Shown piece by piece: positions 19,117-27,251 of a stretch of 64,000 nt of DNA. Numbering within the stretch: the stretch's first letter is position 1; each line of letters opens with the position of its first letter. The stretch is from assembly GCA_015207365.1 (NCBI GenBank), contig JADEXA010000010.1:1-64000 (forward strand), read 5' to 3'. Made by a program: the position numbers and the translations under genes. Source of the stretch: Vacuolonema iberomarrocanum LEGE 07170 (lineage in GTDB: Bacteria > Cyanobacteriota > Cyanobacteriia > Elainellales > Elainellaceae). The notes under the pieces were generated by a model. It was given only the letters and a program-made list of their open reading frames with translations. It was not told where the DNA came from and did not search any database.

Positions 19117-19437
19117 ATGACAAATAGAGAAGATCAAGTCAAGGCGATCGCCAACCAAACGCGGCTCGAAATCCTACGCTTGCTCGACCGTCCGCTTGAG
19201 CATTTCGCGAAGCAAGAATCTGCGGATCCGGTCGAGACAGGGGTTTGTGTCCAGCTCATCGCCGAGCATTTCGGTGTGAGTCAGCCGACGATGAGCCGAC
19301 ATATCGAGCTTTTGAAACGGGCCGGTTTCATCAACGCAAAGCGACAGCAGAAATGGACCTATTGCTCACGTAATGAAGAAGCGCTGGCCGAATATGCCGA
19401 TTGGCTAAAAGCATCATTGAATATCAAGACGGACTGA
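19117..19437 (+). CDS. ArsR/SmtB-family winged-helix regulator
   Basis: 106 residues. NQTRLEILRLL begins the helix-turn-helix core, and the recognition region is HFGVSQPTMSRHIELLKRAG followed by the wing FINAKRQQKWTYCSRNEEAL. The two cysteines (CVQL, YCSR) do not form the classical ELCVCDL metal site, so sensing of arsenic or zinc is not indicated. It probably represses its own promoter and the divergent hydrolase gene. It lies inside the putative cassette, opposite to the cassette direction, with its own promoter. Confidence 0.9.
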   Translation: MTNREDQVKAIANQTRLEILRLLDRPLEHFAKQESADPVETGVCVQLIAEHFGVSQPTMSRHIELLKRAGFINAKRQQKWTYCSRNEEALAEYADWLKASLNIKTD

Positions 19438-19668
19438 TTCGGTCATGATAAAGGTATTGCTGTGGATCGCGGCGAACGCTGCGATGACTGACACTAGTCG
19501 AAGTTTGTTTTTAACTTGATTATCAGGACAGTAGCTTAGGGTACAGAAGGGACGTTGAATTTTGAGACGCTGACGACTGGGTTAGATCGTTCTCTGAAAC
19601 TGAAATTGACAATTTGGGCGTCAGTTCTACGCTAGCTTCGTTTTATTCGAGGCTTCCGAACATATGCC

Positions 19669-19754
19669 ACATAACGGTGAAGTTGTGCGGCGGCAGATGA
19701 TATTGGGAACTCAACGATAATCTCAGTTCCGTCTGCACCAACACAGGGTTAGGT
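19669..19754 (-). other. attC-like integron recombination site 2
   Basis: Read on the minus strand: R'' ACCTAAC (perfect RYYYAAC), spacer CCT, L'' GTGTTGGTGCAGACGG, a terminal structure with an inner GGAACT/AGTTCC stem, L' CCGCCGCACAACTTC, spacer ACC, R' GTTATGT. L'' again has extra unpaired bases relative to L'. Length is 86 bp, within the attC range. R'' and R' do not match each other beyond AAC/GTT. That is expected when R' belongs to the next cassette, here the one carrying the hydrolase. Confidence 0.7.
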
Positions 19755-20098
19755 GGATGGCAGCAACAATCTGACAAAACCCCCCTGCTTAAAATGGTGA
19801 TCGTGTCGATAATGCGGTAGCAGTGCCGCTGCCCTCATTGATGATGTGGGCGATCACAACCCTATGGGTGTTACCTGTGACGGCAGCCTAGTGAAGAACA
19901 ACCTCTTCTGCACTAGCAACAGCGATTTGATTTATTTATCTCTAATGACGGCAGTCGTATCAGCGCGATCGCACACCCATTGCAGGCGAGCCTCAGACAA
20001 TATCTGAAAGGCGCTCAGCTTGAGTAAGTCATCCACATACAGCATCGGGTTTCTACTGAAGATAATTGAGTAAGTCGTTAGGTGCGATTAAAACTAAA

Positions 20099-20149
20099 AT
20101 CCTAAAAACCTGTACCGCCCGCGCTGCGGGCGGTACAGGTTTTTAGGAT
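20099..20149. repeat. Perfect long hairpin followed by T-run
   Basis: ATCCTAAAAACCTGTACCGC pairs with its exact complement around an apex of CCGCGCTGCGGG, followed by CTATTTTTTTA. It resembles the other variable palindromes of the window and would also work as a rightward transcription terminator. Confidence 0.75.
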
Positions 20150-20170
20150 CTATTTTTTTATCATGCCGAG

Positions 20171-20394
20171 CTACTTAGGGCTTGCTGAAAAAGTCCTCAA
20201 AAACATTCTAGATGCCATACAGCTCGAAATTTGAGGGATCCATCCTCTGTATTTTAAATTTTGACTAGATTTTTTATGAGGAGTGCAAGGCTTTTGACCC
20301 CTTAGATGCCATAACCTTGCACTTGTTGGAGAGGAAAACGGTTGAAGTCCTTTTCCTGTAAGCAATTTCAACTTTTTCAGTAAGCCCTACTTAG
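20171..20394. mobile_element. 208-bp MITE with 16-bp inverted repeats and 8-bp target duplication
   Basis: Terminal repeats GGCTTGCTGAAAAAGT (20179-20194) and ACTTTTTCAGTAAGCC (20371-20386) match at 15 of 16 positions when inverted. The direct repeat CTACTTAG flanks both sides (20171-20178 and 20387-20394). The interior has no transposase frame. It is a non-autonomous derivative of an insertion sequence that makes 8-bp duplications; the family is not assigned. Confidence 0.85.
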
Positions 20395-20554
20395 AGAGTA
20401 TTGAAATACAGAATGAATATAGTGAAAGCTGGGATATGTGAGGACGACGCTGCGGACCTGCAGCGATTCCAGTCGTTTTCTCTATAAAACTTCGGCAGGA
20501 GACTAGCAGACTGCAATAGTCTCCTGCCAAAGGCCAACAGCGTCACAGTCAAAC

Positions 20555-21442
20555 TTACGCCTGAAGATAGCCATTGTTGATGTACAAAGTTTCTCCGTTC
20601 ATCCACATCCCCTCGGGTGAGAGCAGCATCCGCACAGCAGGCATGAGTTCCTCCACTTCACCCAACCGACCCATGGGTGCCAGTTGACTGATGTAGGCGA
20701 CCGACTCCGGCGTTTCCGGCTCATGAAAGAAAGGCGTATCGAGCGGGCCAGGATTGATAGAGTTCACCGTAATTGCACGCGAGCCTAGCTCTTTGGCCAT
20801 CGCTAGCACCATCCCGTTCATGAATGATTTGCCACCTGTGTAGACGCCATACTGCGGCGGCGGGCCACCAGTTACAGAAGACGCAATTCCAATGATGCGG
20901 CCACCATCTTCAATGCGGCGGGCCGCCTCGCGGAAGCCGTAGAATGTGGCATCGACATTTACTCGCTGCATGCGCACGTAATCTTCGTCTGATAGCTCAG
21001 CTACGGGACCCTTCACCAAGGCACCTGCATTGTGGACAAAGATATCCAGCCGACCAAAGGTGTCAGTCGCCACGTCGAACATGCTCATCACGTTAGCCTT
21101 ATCACCCAGGTCGCCCACCGCGAATGCTGTTTGTACTCCATACTCTTGACACATGGCAGCAGTTTGCTCAGCCTGGTCGCGAGTTTCGGGGCGATGGTAA
21201 TGAATAACCACATTAGAGCCCATGCGGGCCAGTTCGACAGCGATCGCTCGACCAATATTAGCTCTTGCCCCCGTGACGATAGCGGCTTTGCCTGTGAGTT
21301 CTCGATTGGTCGGCGTAGTTTGAGCTACAGGCGTAGGTGTCGATGAGTCGGTGTTTTGGGCCATGACTCGCTCAGCCCCGATGGCTCCGACTACGCCGGT
21401 GGCCCCCACTGCACCCAAAAACTGACGTCGATTACGGCTCAT
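20555..21442 (-). CDS. Tat-exported short-chain dehydrogenase/reductase
   Basis: 295 residues. The N terminus SRNRRQFLGAVGATG is a twin-arginine signal (Arg5-Arg6), followed by a hydrophobic stretch and a likely cleavage after VMAQ, then a Thr/Pro-rich linker to about residue 48. The classical SDR domain follows: cofactor motif TGARANIGRA, VHNAGA, and catalytic Tyr-x-x-x-Lys in YTGGKS. NPGPLDTPF and the C-terminal NGETLYINNGYLQA are typical. Export through Tat would carry the folded enzyme with bound NAD(P). The substrate is unknown. It is co-oriented with the two AraC genes upstream, 154 bp away. Confidence 0.9.
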   Translation of the reverse strand: MSRNRRQFLGAVGATGVVGAIGAERVMAQNTDSSTPTPVAQTTPTNRELTGKAAIVTGARANIGRAIAVELARMGSNVVIHYHRPETRDQAEQTAAMCQEYGVQTAFAVGDLGDKANVMSMFDVATDTFGRLDIFVHNAGALVKGPVAELSDEDYVRMQRVNVDATFYGFREAARRIEDGGRIIGIASSVTGGPPPQYGVYTGGKSFMNGMVLAMAKELGSRAITVNSINPGPLDTPFFHEPETPESVAYISQLAPMGRLGEVEELMPAVRMLLSPEGMWMNGETLYINNGYLQA

Positions 21443-21596
21443 GATTACCTCTTAACAGATTGATTTTGAGAATGAATTAAGGTGCGGTGACTTCGGGATG
21501 AAGTCATCAGCACTTTAAGAAACTTTATGGAAAGCAGCGCGAGCCTGTATTGGACGATCGGTGGCGCAGATTGTACATTCCTGCTCAACTATTTAT

Positions 21597-22490
21597 TTAA
21601 TGTTGGACTTCCCGGCGATAAGCCCCTGGCGTGGTGCCGAGCTGCTTCTTGAATATCCGCGTCAGGTGCGCCTGGTCGTAAAAGCCGCAGGCCGCCGCCA
21701 CCTCAGCCAACGACAGCGCAGAAATCGCCAGTAACTCACAGGCGCGGGCAAGGCGACGTTCTAAGACATATTGATAGGGACTCTGGCCCGTTGTCGCTTT
21801 GAAGCTGCGGGCGAAATAGAACTGCGGGCAGCCAGCTATCTGAGCCAGTTCGGCGACGGTGAGCCCCTGATCGCAATGAGCTTCGATATAGTCATCAAGT
21901 CGAGCCAAAATGGCAGGACTCAGGCGCTCGGCTTGGGTCGGGGCCACCGCATTAGCCCGACGTAGCAACTGCGCCAAAAGCGTTTGAAAGAGACCGTCAA
22001 TCATCAAGCTAGAAGTCAAATCGTTTCGTCTGCTCTCTGCCCACATTCGTAAAGCCGCTCCGCGAATCGTTTCATCGCGAAAAATGGTCTGCTGATGAAG
22101 TGGATTAAAGATATCGAGGGTCAGCCCCGCTTCCTTGTCAAGCAGAGACTCAATTTCGTCAGCCGGAAAGCCGAGGACAAGGAGTTGATGATCGCCCCCA
22201 CAGTCGTAGCGGATCTCGGTATTGGCTGGGCAAAGACTGATAGCGCCGGTTCTGCACCGCTGCTCTCGCGTCATGCCGTTTCCCAAATCCCACCGAAAGG
22301 GCATGTCCGCTTTGAGCGTGATGATTAGGGCGAGTTCTGGCACCGCCGGGTCAATAAAGTCATGGGCTGTCTGCGTTGCTTCCACCAAGTGAACAGGAAT
22401 TGACCCACCCGTTCGGTGCTCTTGGGGAAACTGCTCGTAATCGGAGTCCCGGTAATACTCAGAAAGGGATGCGTAGGTCGGTTTTGTCAT
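21597..22490 (-). CDS. AraC-family transcriptional regulator (second of a tandem pair)
   Basis: 297 residues. The N-terminal half is a cupin-like effector domain (PVHLVEATQTAHDFIDPAVP, EIRYDCGGDHQLLVLGFPAD). The C-terminal 100 residues are two AraC helix-turn-helix motifs (LTVAELAQIAGCPQFYFARS and LSLAEVAAACGFYDQAHLTR). It shares a near-identical C terminus with its upstream neighbour. Its start overlaps that gene's stop by four bases (ATGA), so the two are translationally coupled. It probably controls the nearby SDR gene, by position only. Confidence 0.9.
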   Translation of the reverse strand: MTKPTYASLSEYYRDSDYEQFPQEHRTGGSIPVHLVEATQTAHDFIDPAVPELALIITLKADMPFRWDLGNGMTREQRCRTGAISLCPANTEIRYDCGGDHQLLVLGFPADEIESLLDKEAGLTLDIFNPLHQQTIFRDETIRGAALRMWAESRRNDLTSSLMIDGLFQTLLAQLLRRANAVAPTQAERLSPAILARLDDYIEAHCDQGLTVAELAQIAGCPQFYFARSFKATTGQSPYQYVLERRLARACELLAISALSLAEVAAACGFYDQAHLTRIFKKQLGTTPGAYRREVQH

Positions 22491-23395
22491 CCTTGCACCT
22501 CCTGGCGATAGTCTCCCGGTGTGGTGCCAAGCTGCTTTTTGAATATCCGCGTCAGGTGCGCCTGGTCGTAGAAGCCACAGGCCGCCGCAATTTCAGCAAT
22601 CGACAGGTGGCTAAAAGCTAGCAGTTCCCGCGCTCTTTGCACCCGCTGACTTAGGACGTATTGGTGGGGTGATTGCCCAGTTGCCGCTTTAAAGGTTCGT
22701 GAAAATAGCGAGAGGGATAGCCCCGCGACATCGGCCAGGTCACTCAGGTTAAACGGCTGCTCCAATAACGCCTGCACATAGTCTCTCACCCGCCCTAGCT
22801 GCTCAGCATCAAGACCCGGCGTCGGAGGTGCTGCGGTGATTCGACCGGGTCGAGCCCGCGCCATCAGCATGGCGACGAGGGCCAGCAACCCTTGATCGAC
22901 CGCTAGCGAGGCAAAGGGGCCCGCTTGGGTGGCCTGTTCCCACAGGGTGAGGCAGTGGGTGCGAATGCGGCTGTCTGGTAAAACGCTGTCATGCAAAGGC
23001 CGCAGGGCATGGTTCAGTACGGAAGCTTCAACTTCGAGTTTGGCGGCAATATCCGCCAGCGGTGCAGAAATAAACAGCAGATTGTAATACCCGACCTGCC
23101 GATACAAGGTGTCACTCAGGGTCGGGTGTAAATATACCCCGGTGGGAGTATTGTCGGCGGTAGCAATCTGGCGCATCCCCTCGCCAAAATCGACCTCAAA
23201 GCAAGCGTGGCCCCTCAGGATGATTCCAACGGCAAAGGTGTGGGTAGCTGGATCGATCGCCTCAAAATCTGTCTGCTCGACCTGAACGAAGTCAACGGGA
23301 AGTGCCCCCGCTTGCCGATACTCCTGCGGGAATGCGGCATAGACATCGTGCTGCTGATACATGTCGGCAAACGTCAGATGGCTCGGCTGCGTCAT
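22487..23395 (-). CDS. AraC-family transcriptional regulator (first of a tandem pair)
   Basis: 302 residues with the same architecture as the next gene: effector domain (PVDFVQVEQTDFEAIDPATH) then two helix-turn-helix motifs (NLSDLADVAGLSLSLFSRTF and LSIAEIAAACGFYDQAHLTR). The last 40 residues are almost identical to the neighbour, and at the DNA level a stretch near 22533-22600 repeats 21636-21698 with few changes. The N-terminal halves have diverged, which suggests a duplication with separation of effector specificity or conversion of the DNA-binding half. Confidence 0.9.
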   Translation of the reverse strand: MTQPSHLTFADMYQQHDVYAAFPQEYRQAGALPVDFVQVEQTDFEAIDPATHTFAVGIILRGHACFEVDFGEGMRQIATADNTPTGVYLHPTLSDTLYRQVGYYNLLFISAPLADIAAKLEVEASVLNHALRPLHDSVLPDSRIRTHCLTLWEQATQAGPFASLAVDQGLLALVAMLMARARPGRITAAPPTPGLDAEQLGRVRDYVQALLEQPFNLSDLADVAGLSLSLFSRTFKAATGQSPHQYVLSQRVQRARELLAFSHLSIAEIAAACGFYDQAHLTRIFKKQLGTTPGDYRQEVQG

Positions 23396-23492
23396 TCCGG
23401 CATTTCCTGGCGATAAATTCTTAGCTGCGATCGACCACAGAAACCCCTGAAGTCTAAAGAAAATATAACAGCTCCGTCAGACTATCAAAGTT

Positions 23493-23732
23493 ATGGACGC
23501 TTACCTTTTCCAATCGTTAATCGGGGACAAACCATGTGATTGCGACAAAAGGGTATTCTCAAGTGCTAACAGCGGCCTTCACTATCCCCGGCTGGAGCCT
23601 TACAAAGGTGAGGGCAAACCGATTACGCTGAGATATGCCCAGAACCGACATTTGTCTGCCAACGTCCGGGTGTTTATTGAATTCATAAAAACAATGGCGG
23701 TAGAGTTGCGATCGCAGCGTATGGAATTTTAA
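23493..23732 (+). pseudogene. C-terminal remnant of a LysR-type regulator
   Basis: The end of this frame, GLHYPRLEPYKGEGKPITLR, then YAQNRHLSANVRVFIEFIKT, matches the end of the LysR substrate-binding domain (pattern L-x-P-x(n)-Y-x(3)-RHLSxxVRxFIxF). No helix-turn-helix half is present upstream, so only the last 55 or so residues survive. It indicates that the island once had another regulator. Confidence 0.65.
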
Positions 23733-23815
23733 GTCCGCAACGACAATTTTTTGGTGATACCTCAACCAAAAGGAAAACCCAGCTAACTCGCAATTAGAGG
23801 GAAAATTTCCACCTA

Positions 23816-23906
23816 TAGCGGTGTGCAACCGCATTAAGCACAGCAACGGTTGTGTGGGGCGCGCCGCGCCCCACACAACCGTACTTAACTAACGCGCATA
23901 GCGCTA
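23816..23906. mobile_element. Family B palindromic MITE-like element, copy 2
   Basis: 91 bp, identical in sequence to copy 1 except possibly for single positions. It is flanked by TA on both sides (23814-23815 and 23907-23908). Removing element plus one TA rejoins CCACCTA to GGATCCC, which reproduces the CGCCTAAGATCCC seen in the neighbouring tandem units. This gives an internal empty-site comparison in favour of a TA target duplication. Confidence 0.88.
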
Positions 23907-23908
23907 TA

Positions 23909-24020
23909 GGATCCCTATATTGGTAAATAGGTGGAGATAATTCCGCCTAAGATCCCTTCTGGGGTAGATAGGTGGAATTACGTCCGCCTAAGATCCCTGT
24001 ATCGGTGCATAGGTAGACTT
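23909..24020. repeat. Imperfect tandem repeat of about 44 bp
   Basis: About two and a half units with the consensus GATCCCT-N-TAT-N-GGT, then ATAGGTGGA, ATTA and TCCGCCTAA, are seen starting near 23909, 23950 and 23992. Each contains an inverted pair AGGTGGA/TCCGCCT able to form a small hairpin. MITE copy 2 is inserted at the left edge of the array. Confidence 0.65.
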
Positions 24021-24086
24021 TCTCAGTCTAATCCTTTCCCCGATTCTGGACTAAACCTGCAAAGAGCTGATGCATTATCTCGTTTG

Positions 24087-24118
24087 AAACGCCTCCAGTC
24101 TAAAGACTGGAGGCGTTT
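24087..24118. terminator. Hairpin after pntB (probable terminator)
   Basis: AAACGCCTCCAGTC and GACTGGAGGCGTTT form a perfect 14-bp stem with a 4-base loop, about 40 bases beyond the pntB stop. There is no long T-run, so intrinsic termination is plausible rather than certain. Confidence 0.6.
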
Positions 24119-24160
24119 AGTTTGGAGAAAAACTCCCGTAGAGAAAAACTCTTGTCAATT

Positions 24161-25573
24161 CTACAGTTGCTTCACCGAGCCAACCAGATCCGTCAGCACA
24201 TTCTTAGCATTGCCAAACAGCATCATGGTCTTATTCTCGAAGAACAGCTCATTTTGCACACCCGCAAAGCCTGGGTTGAGACCCCGCTTGATGACGATGG
24301 TGTGATGGGCTTTATCCACATCCAGAATTGGCATGCCGTAGATGGGGCTGTTCTGGTCATTACGGGCGGCTGGGTTCACCACATCATTGGCTCCGACCAC
24401 CAGTGCGACATCCACGTTGCCAAACTCGGTGTTGATGTCGTCCATATCATAGAGCTGGGGATAGGGGACATTGGCTTCTGCCAGCAATACGTTCATGTGC
24501 CCTGGCATCCGTCCAGCAACGGGGTGAATGGCGTACTTCACCTCAACACCGAGTCGCTCTAGCTGGTCGGCCAGTTCCCGTGCAGTGTGCTGAGCCTGCG
24601 CGACGGCCATGCCATATCCCGGCACAATCACCACGGACTTGGCGTAGCCCAACATCATCGCCGCTTCTTCGGCGTCTACGGAATTCACCGTCCGCTCTGC
24701 GTGCTCGGCGGTTGCAATGTTGACGGCGGTCGTGGTCTTAGAGAAGGCGCTAAACAGCACGTAGAACAGCGATCGGTTCATCGCCCGACACATGATCTGT
24801 GTCAGGATAATGCCTGATGCCCCCACCAAGGCTCCAGCAATGATGAGCATGTCGTTCATCAACACAAAACCGGCAGCACTCGCGGCCAAACCCGAGAAGG
24901 AGTTTAACAGCGCGATGGCGACAGGCATATCGGCTCCACCCACCGGGATCGCAAACAGAATCCCCAATAGCAAAGCGATGCTAAGCAAGGTCATGAAGAC
25001 GGGCTCGCTGGTGGTTTCCACCAGGAGGAACACACTGCCGACCAAGAACAGCACAGCTAACCCAATGCTAACGATGCGCTGTAATGGAAAGATGATGGGC
25101 GATCCCCCGATGATGCCTTGGAGCTTGCCGAAGGCAACTAGACTCCCTGTGAGGGTGATGCCGCCAATAAAAATGCTCAACAGAATCGTAATCATGCTGG
25201 CGAGGGTTGGCGCTTCGCCCACGCTCAACAACCGCTGGAACTCGGCGACGGCAATCAGCGTTGATGCACCACCGCCCAAGCCGTTGAAGAGACCCACCAT
25301 TTCTGGCATGGCGGTCATTTCAATCCGTTGAGCTGTGATGGTGCCGATAAGGGAGCCAATGAGAATGCCTGCCAGAATCAGCGGGAAATTCATCGGGGTT
25401 TGGTAAAGCAGGGTGGCGACGATCGCCAAAAGCATGCCTACCGAGGCAATCACATTGCCCTTCCGCGCCGTTGCCGGGGAGCCTAATTGTTTCAGTCCCA
25501 CAATGAAGAGAGAGGCGGCGATGAGATAGCTCAACTCAATGCCGTTGTCCAAAATACTGCTAGTCATGGTCAC
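24161..25573 (-). CDS. pntB: NAD(P) transhydrogenase subunit beta
   Basis: The membrane subunit couples hydride transfer from NADH to NADP+ to proton entry. The 470 residues start with multiple membrane helices (residues 10-260) and end in the NADP-binding dIII domain (VVIVPGYGMAVAQAQHTARE, VVGANDVVNPAARND, GMPILDVDKA). Length and motifs are those of bacterial PntB. GTG 25573 has GGAG 9 bases upstream; ATG 25567 is the alternative. It is the third gene of the pntA1-pntA2-pntB operon. Confidence 0.96.
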   Translation of the reverse strand: MTMTSSILDNGIELSYLIAASLFIVGLKQLGSPATARKGNVIASVGMLLAIVATLLYQTPMNFPLILAGILIGSLIGTITAQRIEMTAMPEMVGLFNGLGGGASTLIAVAEFQRLLSVGEAPTLASMITILLSIFIGGITLTGSLVAFGKLQGIIGGSPIIFPLQRIVSIGLAVLFLVGSVFLLVETTSEPVFMTLLSIALLLGILFAIPVGGADMPVAIALLNSFSGLAASAAGFVLMNDMLIIAGALVGASGIILTQIMCRAMNRSLFYVLFSAFSKTTTAVNIATAEHAERTVNSVDAEEAAMMLGYAKSVVIVPGYGMAVAQAQHTARELADQLERLGVEVKYAIHPVAGRMPGHMNVLLAEANVPYPQLYDMDDINTEFGNVDVALVVGANDVVNPAARNDQNSPIYGMPILDVDKAHHTIVIKRGLNPGFAGVQNELFFENKTMMLFGNAKNVLTDLVGSVKQL

Positions 25574-25689
25574 TTATCTAATCTCCAAATAGTTCCAAAC
25601 GTCCCAGGACGGAAGATGCCTGGATGGATACCGGAACATCGCGTGAATTCGATCAAAGAACAAACAGGGACGGCTAACTTAGCCGAAGT

Positions 25690-25983
25690 TTAGCTACTCG
25701 CCTTTTTCTTGCGGAACATCTGTAACATGCGATCGGTGACCATAAAGCCGCCCACCACGTTGATGGTGGCGAGCACGATCGCCACAAATCCAAGGGCATT
25801 CACCCAGTTGATATTTCCACCGACAGTAACGAGGACAGCACCAATAATCGCAATGCCCGAAATAGCGTTGGACCCGGACATCAGCGGTGTGTGCAGCGTG
25901 GGCGGCACTTTGTTAATCACTTCAAATCCGATAAAGGCGGCGAGTACAAACACCACCAGGGCCGTTAAGAGGGGATCAATCAT
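25690..25983 (-). CDS. pntA2: NAD(P) transhydrogenase subunit alpha, membrane part
   Basis: 97 residues with three to four membrane helices (ALVVFVLAAFIGFEVINKVP, ISGIAIIGAVLVTVGG, FVAIVLATINVVGGFMV) and the PLMSGSNAISGI loop typical of the alpha C-terminal region. In cyanobacteria PntA is split into a soluble part and this membrane part. ATG 25983. It lies 116 bp before pntB and 101 bp after pntA1. Confidence 0.95.
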   Translation of the reverse strand: MIDPLLTALVVFVLAAFIGFEVINKVPPTLHTPLMSGSNAISGIAIIGAVLVTVGGNINWVNALGFVAIVLATINVVGGFMVTDRMLQMFRKKKASS

Positions 25984-26084
25984 GGCTCATAAATTCCTTT
26001 GAATGGTTGTGTTGAGAACCCATCAGAATCAATAGCTGATGCGGTAAAGACAAGACAGGGGATCGGTGTTGTCCCACAAGCGAC

Positions 26085-27251
26085 TCAGGTGGCCGAGGGT
26101 TCCTGGAGTGATGCGATCGCGCCCTGTACCCGCGCATTACGAACCTCTCCCTGGTGCGTCAGACAAACACTGGAGATGATGTCGTCTTCAAAGTTCAGCT
26201 TCATCTCCCCGTCCTGAATCAGCGTGGTCAACAGGTTGAGGATGTTCTTGGAATACATCTGGCTAGAGTGAACCGGGGTGTAGGATGCCAGGTTGATGGG
26301 GCCAAGGATCGTCACTTCATTCGTGATTACCGTGCGTCCCGCTTCGGTGCAGGCACAGTTGCCACCCTGCTCTGCGGCCAAGTCGACAATGACCGAACCA
26401 GGCTTCATCGATTCCACCATTTCCTGCGTGACCAACAGGGGCGCATGCTTGCCCGGAACCTGAGCTGTCGTGATGACAATGTCGGCCTGCTGCACATGTT
26501 CCGCTACTACCTGGCGGGATCGCTCCTTTGAGTCTTCCGAAATCTCCCGAGCGTAGCCACCTTCTGCCACGGTTTCCTCATCCATGGTGACTTCGACAAA
26601 CTTCGCCCCCAGGCTCTGCACTTCTTCCTTCACAGCGGGCCGAATGTCAAAGGCTTCGACAACGGCACCCAGACGACGAGCCGTGGCGATCGCCTGCAAA
26701 CCTGCAACCCCAGCCCCAATCACAAATACCTTCGCTGGACGGATCGTACCAGCCGCTGTCGTCAACATCGGCAAGAATCGAGGCAGTGCCTCTGCGCCCA
26801 GCAACACGGCCTGGTAGCCGGCCACACTGGCCTGAGATGACAGTGCATCCATGGATTGGGCACGGGTTGTACGGGGAACTAGCTCCATGCTGAGGGCAGT
26901 GATGTTGCGCTCGGCCAGCTTGGCAATCATCTCTGGTTTCCCCAGGGGATGGAGAAACCCAATCAGCGTCGTATTTTCTGGCAGCAGGTCAACTTCAGAT
27001 TGCCCATCTTCCCACTCGCCAGGAGGGCTAACCTTCAGCACAAGGTCGGCGGCTCCCAGTAGCTCGCGATGACCCTTGACAATCGTTGCCCCTGCGGCAA
27101 CATACGCTTCGTCTGTAAAGAAGGAGCCTGCCCCGGCTTGGGCTTCGACTAAAACCTCAACTCCCATACCAACCAATCGCTTGACCATGTCGGGGATCAA
27201 CGCGACACGACGCTCTCCAACTTCAATCTCTTTTGCAACTGCAATTTTCAT
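26085..27251 (-). CDS. pntA1: NAD(P) transhydrogenase subunit alpha, NAD-binding part
   Basis: 388 residues forming the soluble dI domain. Motifs: KEIEVGERRVALIPD at the N terminus, the Rossmann loop VIGAGVAGLQAIATARRLGA, and ITTAQVPGKHAPLLVTQEMV. It is homologous to alanine dehydrogenase. It is complete for a split alpha subunit and is the first gene of the operon. The upstream region is the long gene-free stretch 27252-28708. Confidence 0.95.
   Translation of the reverse strand: MKIAVAKEIEVGERRVALIPDMVKRLVGMGVEVLVEAQAGAGSFFTDEAYVAAGATIVKGHRELLGAADLVLKVSPPGEWEDGQSEVDLLPENTTLIGFLHPLGKPEMIAKLAERNITALSMELVPRTTRAQSMDALSSQASVAGYQAVLLGAEALPRFLPMLTTAAGTIRPAKVFVIGAGVAGLQAIATARRLGAVVEAFDIRPAVKEEVQSLGAKFVEVTMDEETVAEGGYAREISEDSKERSRQVVAEHVQQADIVITTAQVPGKHAPLLVTQEMVESMKPGSVIVDLAAEQGGNCACTEAGRTVITNEVTILGPINLASYTPVHSSQMYSKNILNLLTTLIQDGEMKLNFEDDIISSVCLTHQGEVRNARVQGAIASLQEPSAT

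Larger units (their letters stand above)
18005..19674 (-). mobile_element. Putative integron gene cassette (alpha/beta hydrolase + ArsR)
   Basis: 1670 bp between the cut points (G/TT) of two attC-like sites in the same orientation. The cassette start read on the minus strand is TTATGTGGC; with the preceding G it is the perfect complement of GCCACATAAC, which contains the R'' of the cassette's own attC at 18053-18062. Excision would thus restore a fully paired attC, the defining property of real cassettes. Contents: the hydrolase on the minus strand, the ArsR regulator opposite, and a promoter between them. HIP1 octamers occur inside both genes, so the DNA is adapted to cyanobacteria. No integrase is seen in the window. 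Confidence 0.65.
19438..20554. other. Decayed accessory DNA with attC site 2, a hairpin and a MITE
   Basis: About 1.1 kb without an intact gene. It holds attC-like site 2 (19669-19754), a hairpin (20099-20149) and a MITE (20171-20394). Broken coding sequence is visible at about 19828-20027: CDGSLVKNNLFCTSNSD in one frame and, after a shift, DGSRISAIAHPLQASLRQYL then KGAQLE and a TAA stop. I do not recognise the family. TTGAGTAAGTC occurs twice as a direct repeat (near 20020 and 20067). Confidence 0.55.

Noticed and set aside
18005..19674. Cassette as a simple transposon insertion
   Set aside because: No terminal inverted repeats of an IS, no transposase and no target duplication; the attC-type end structure explains the boundaries better.
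20060..20100. A third attC-like site at GTTAGGT (20077-20083)
   Set aside because: The R-box-like heptamer is present, but I could not find paired L boxes or an RYYYAAC partner; the nearby TTGAGTAAGTC copies are direct, not inverted.
23909..24020. CRISPR array
   Set aside because: Repeats are contiguous and imperfect, with no constant repeat/variable spacer pattern, and no cas genes are present.
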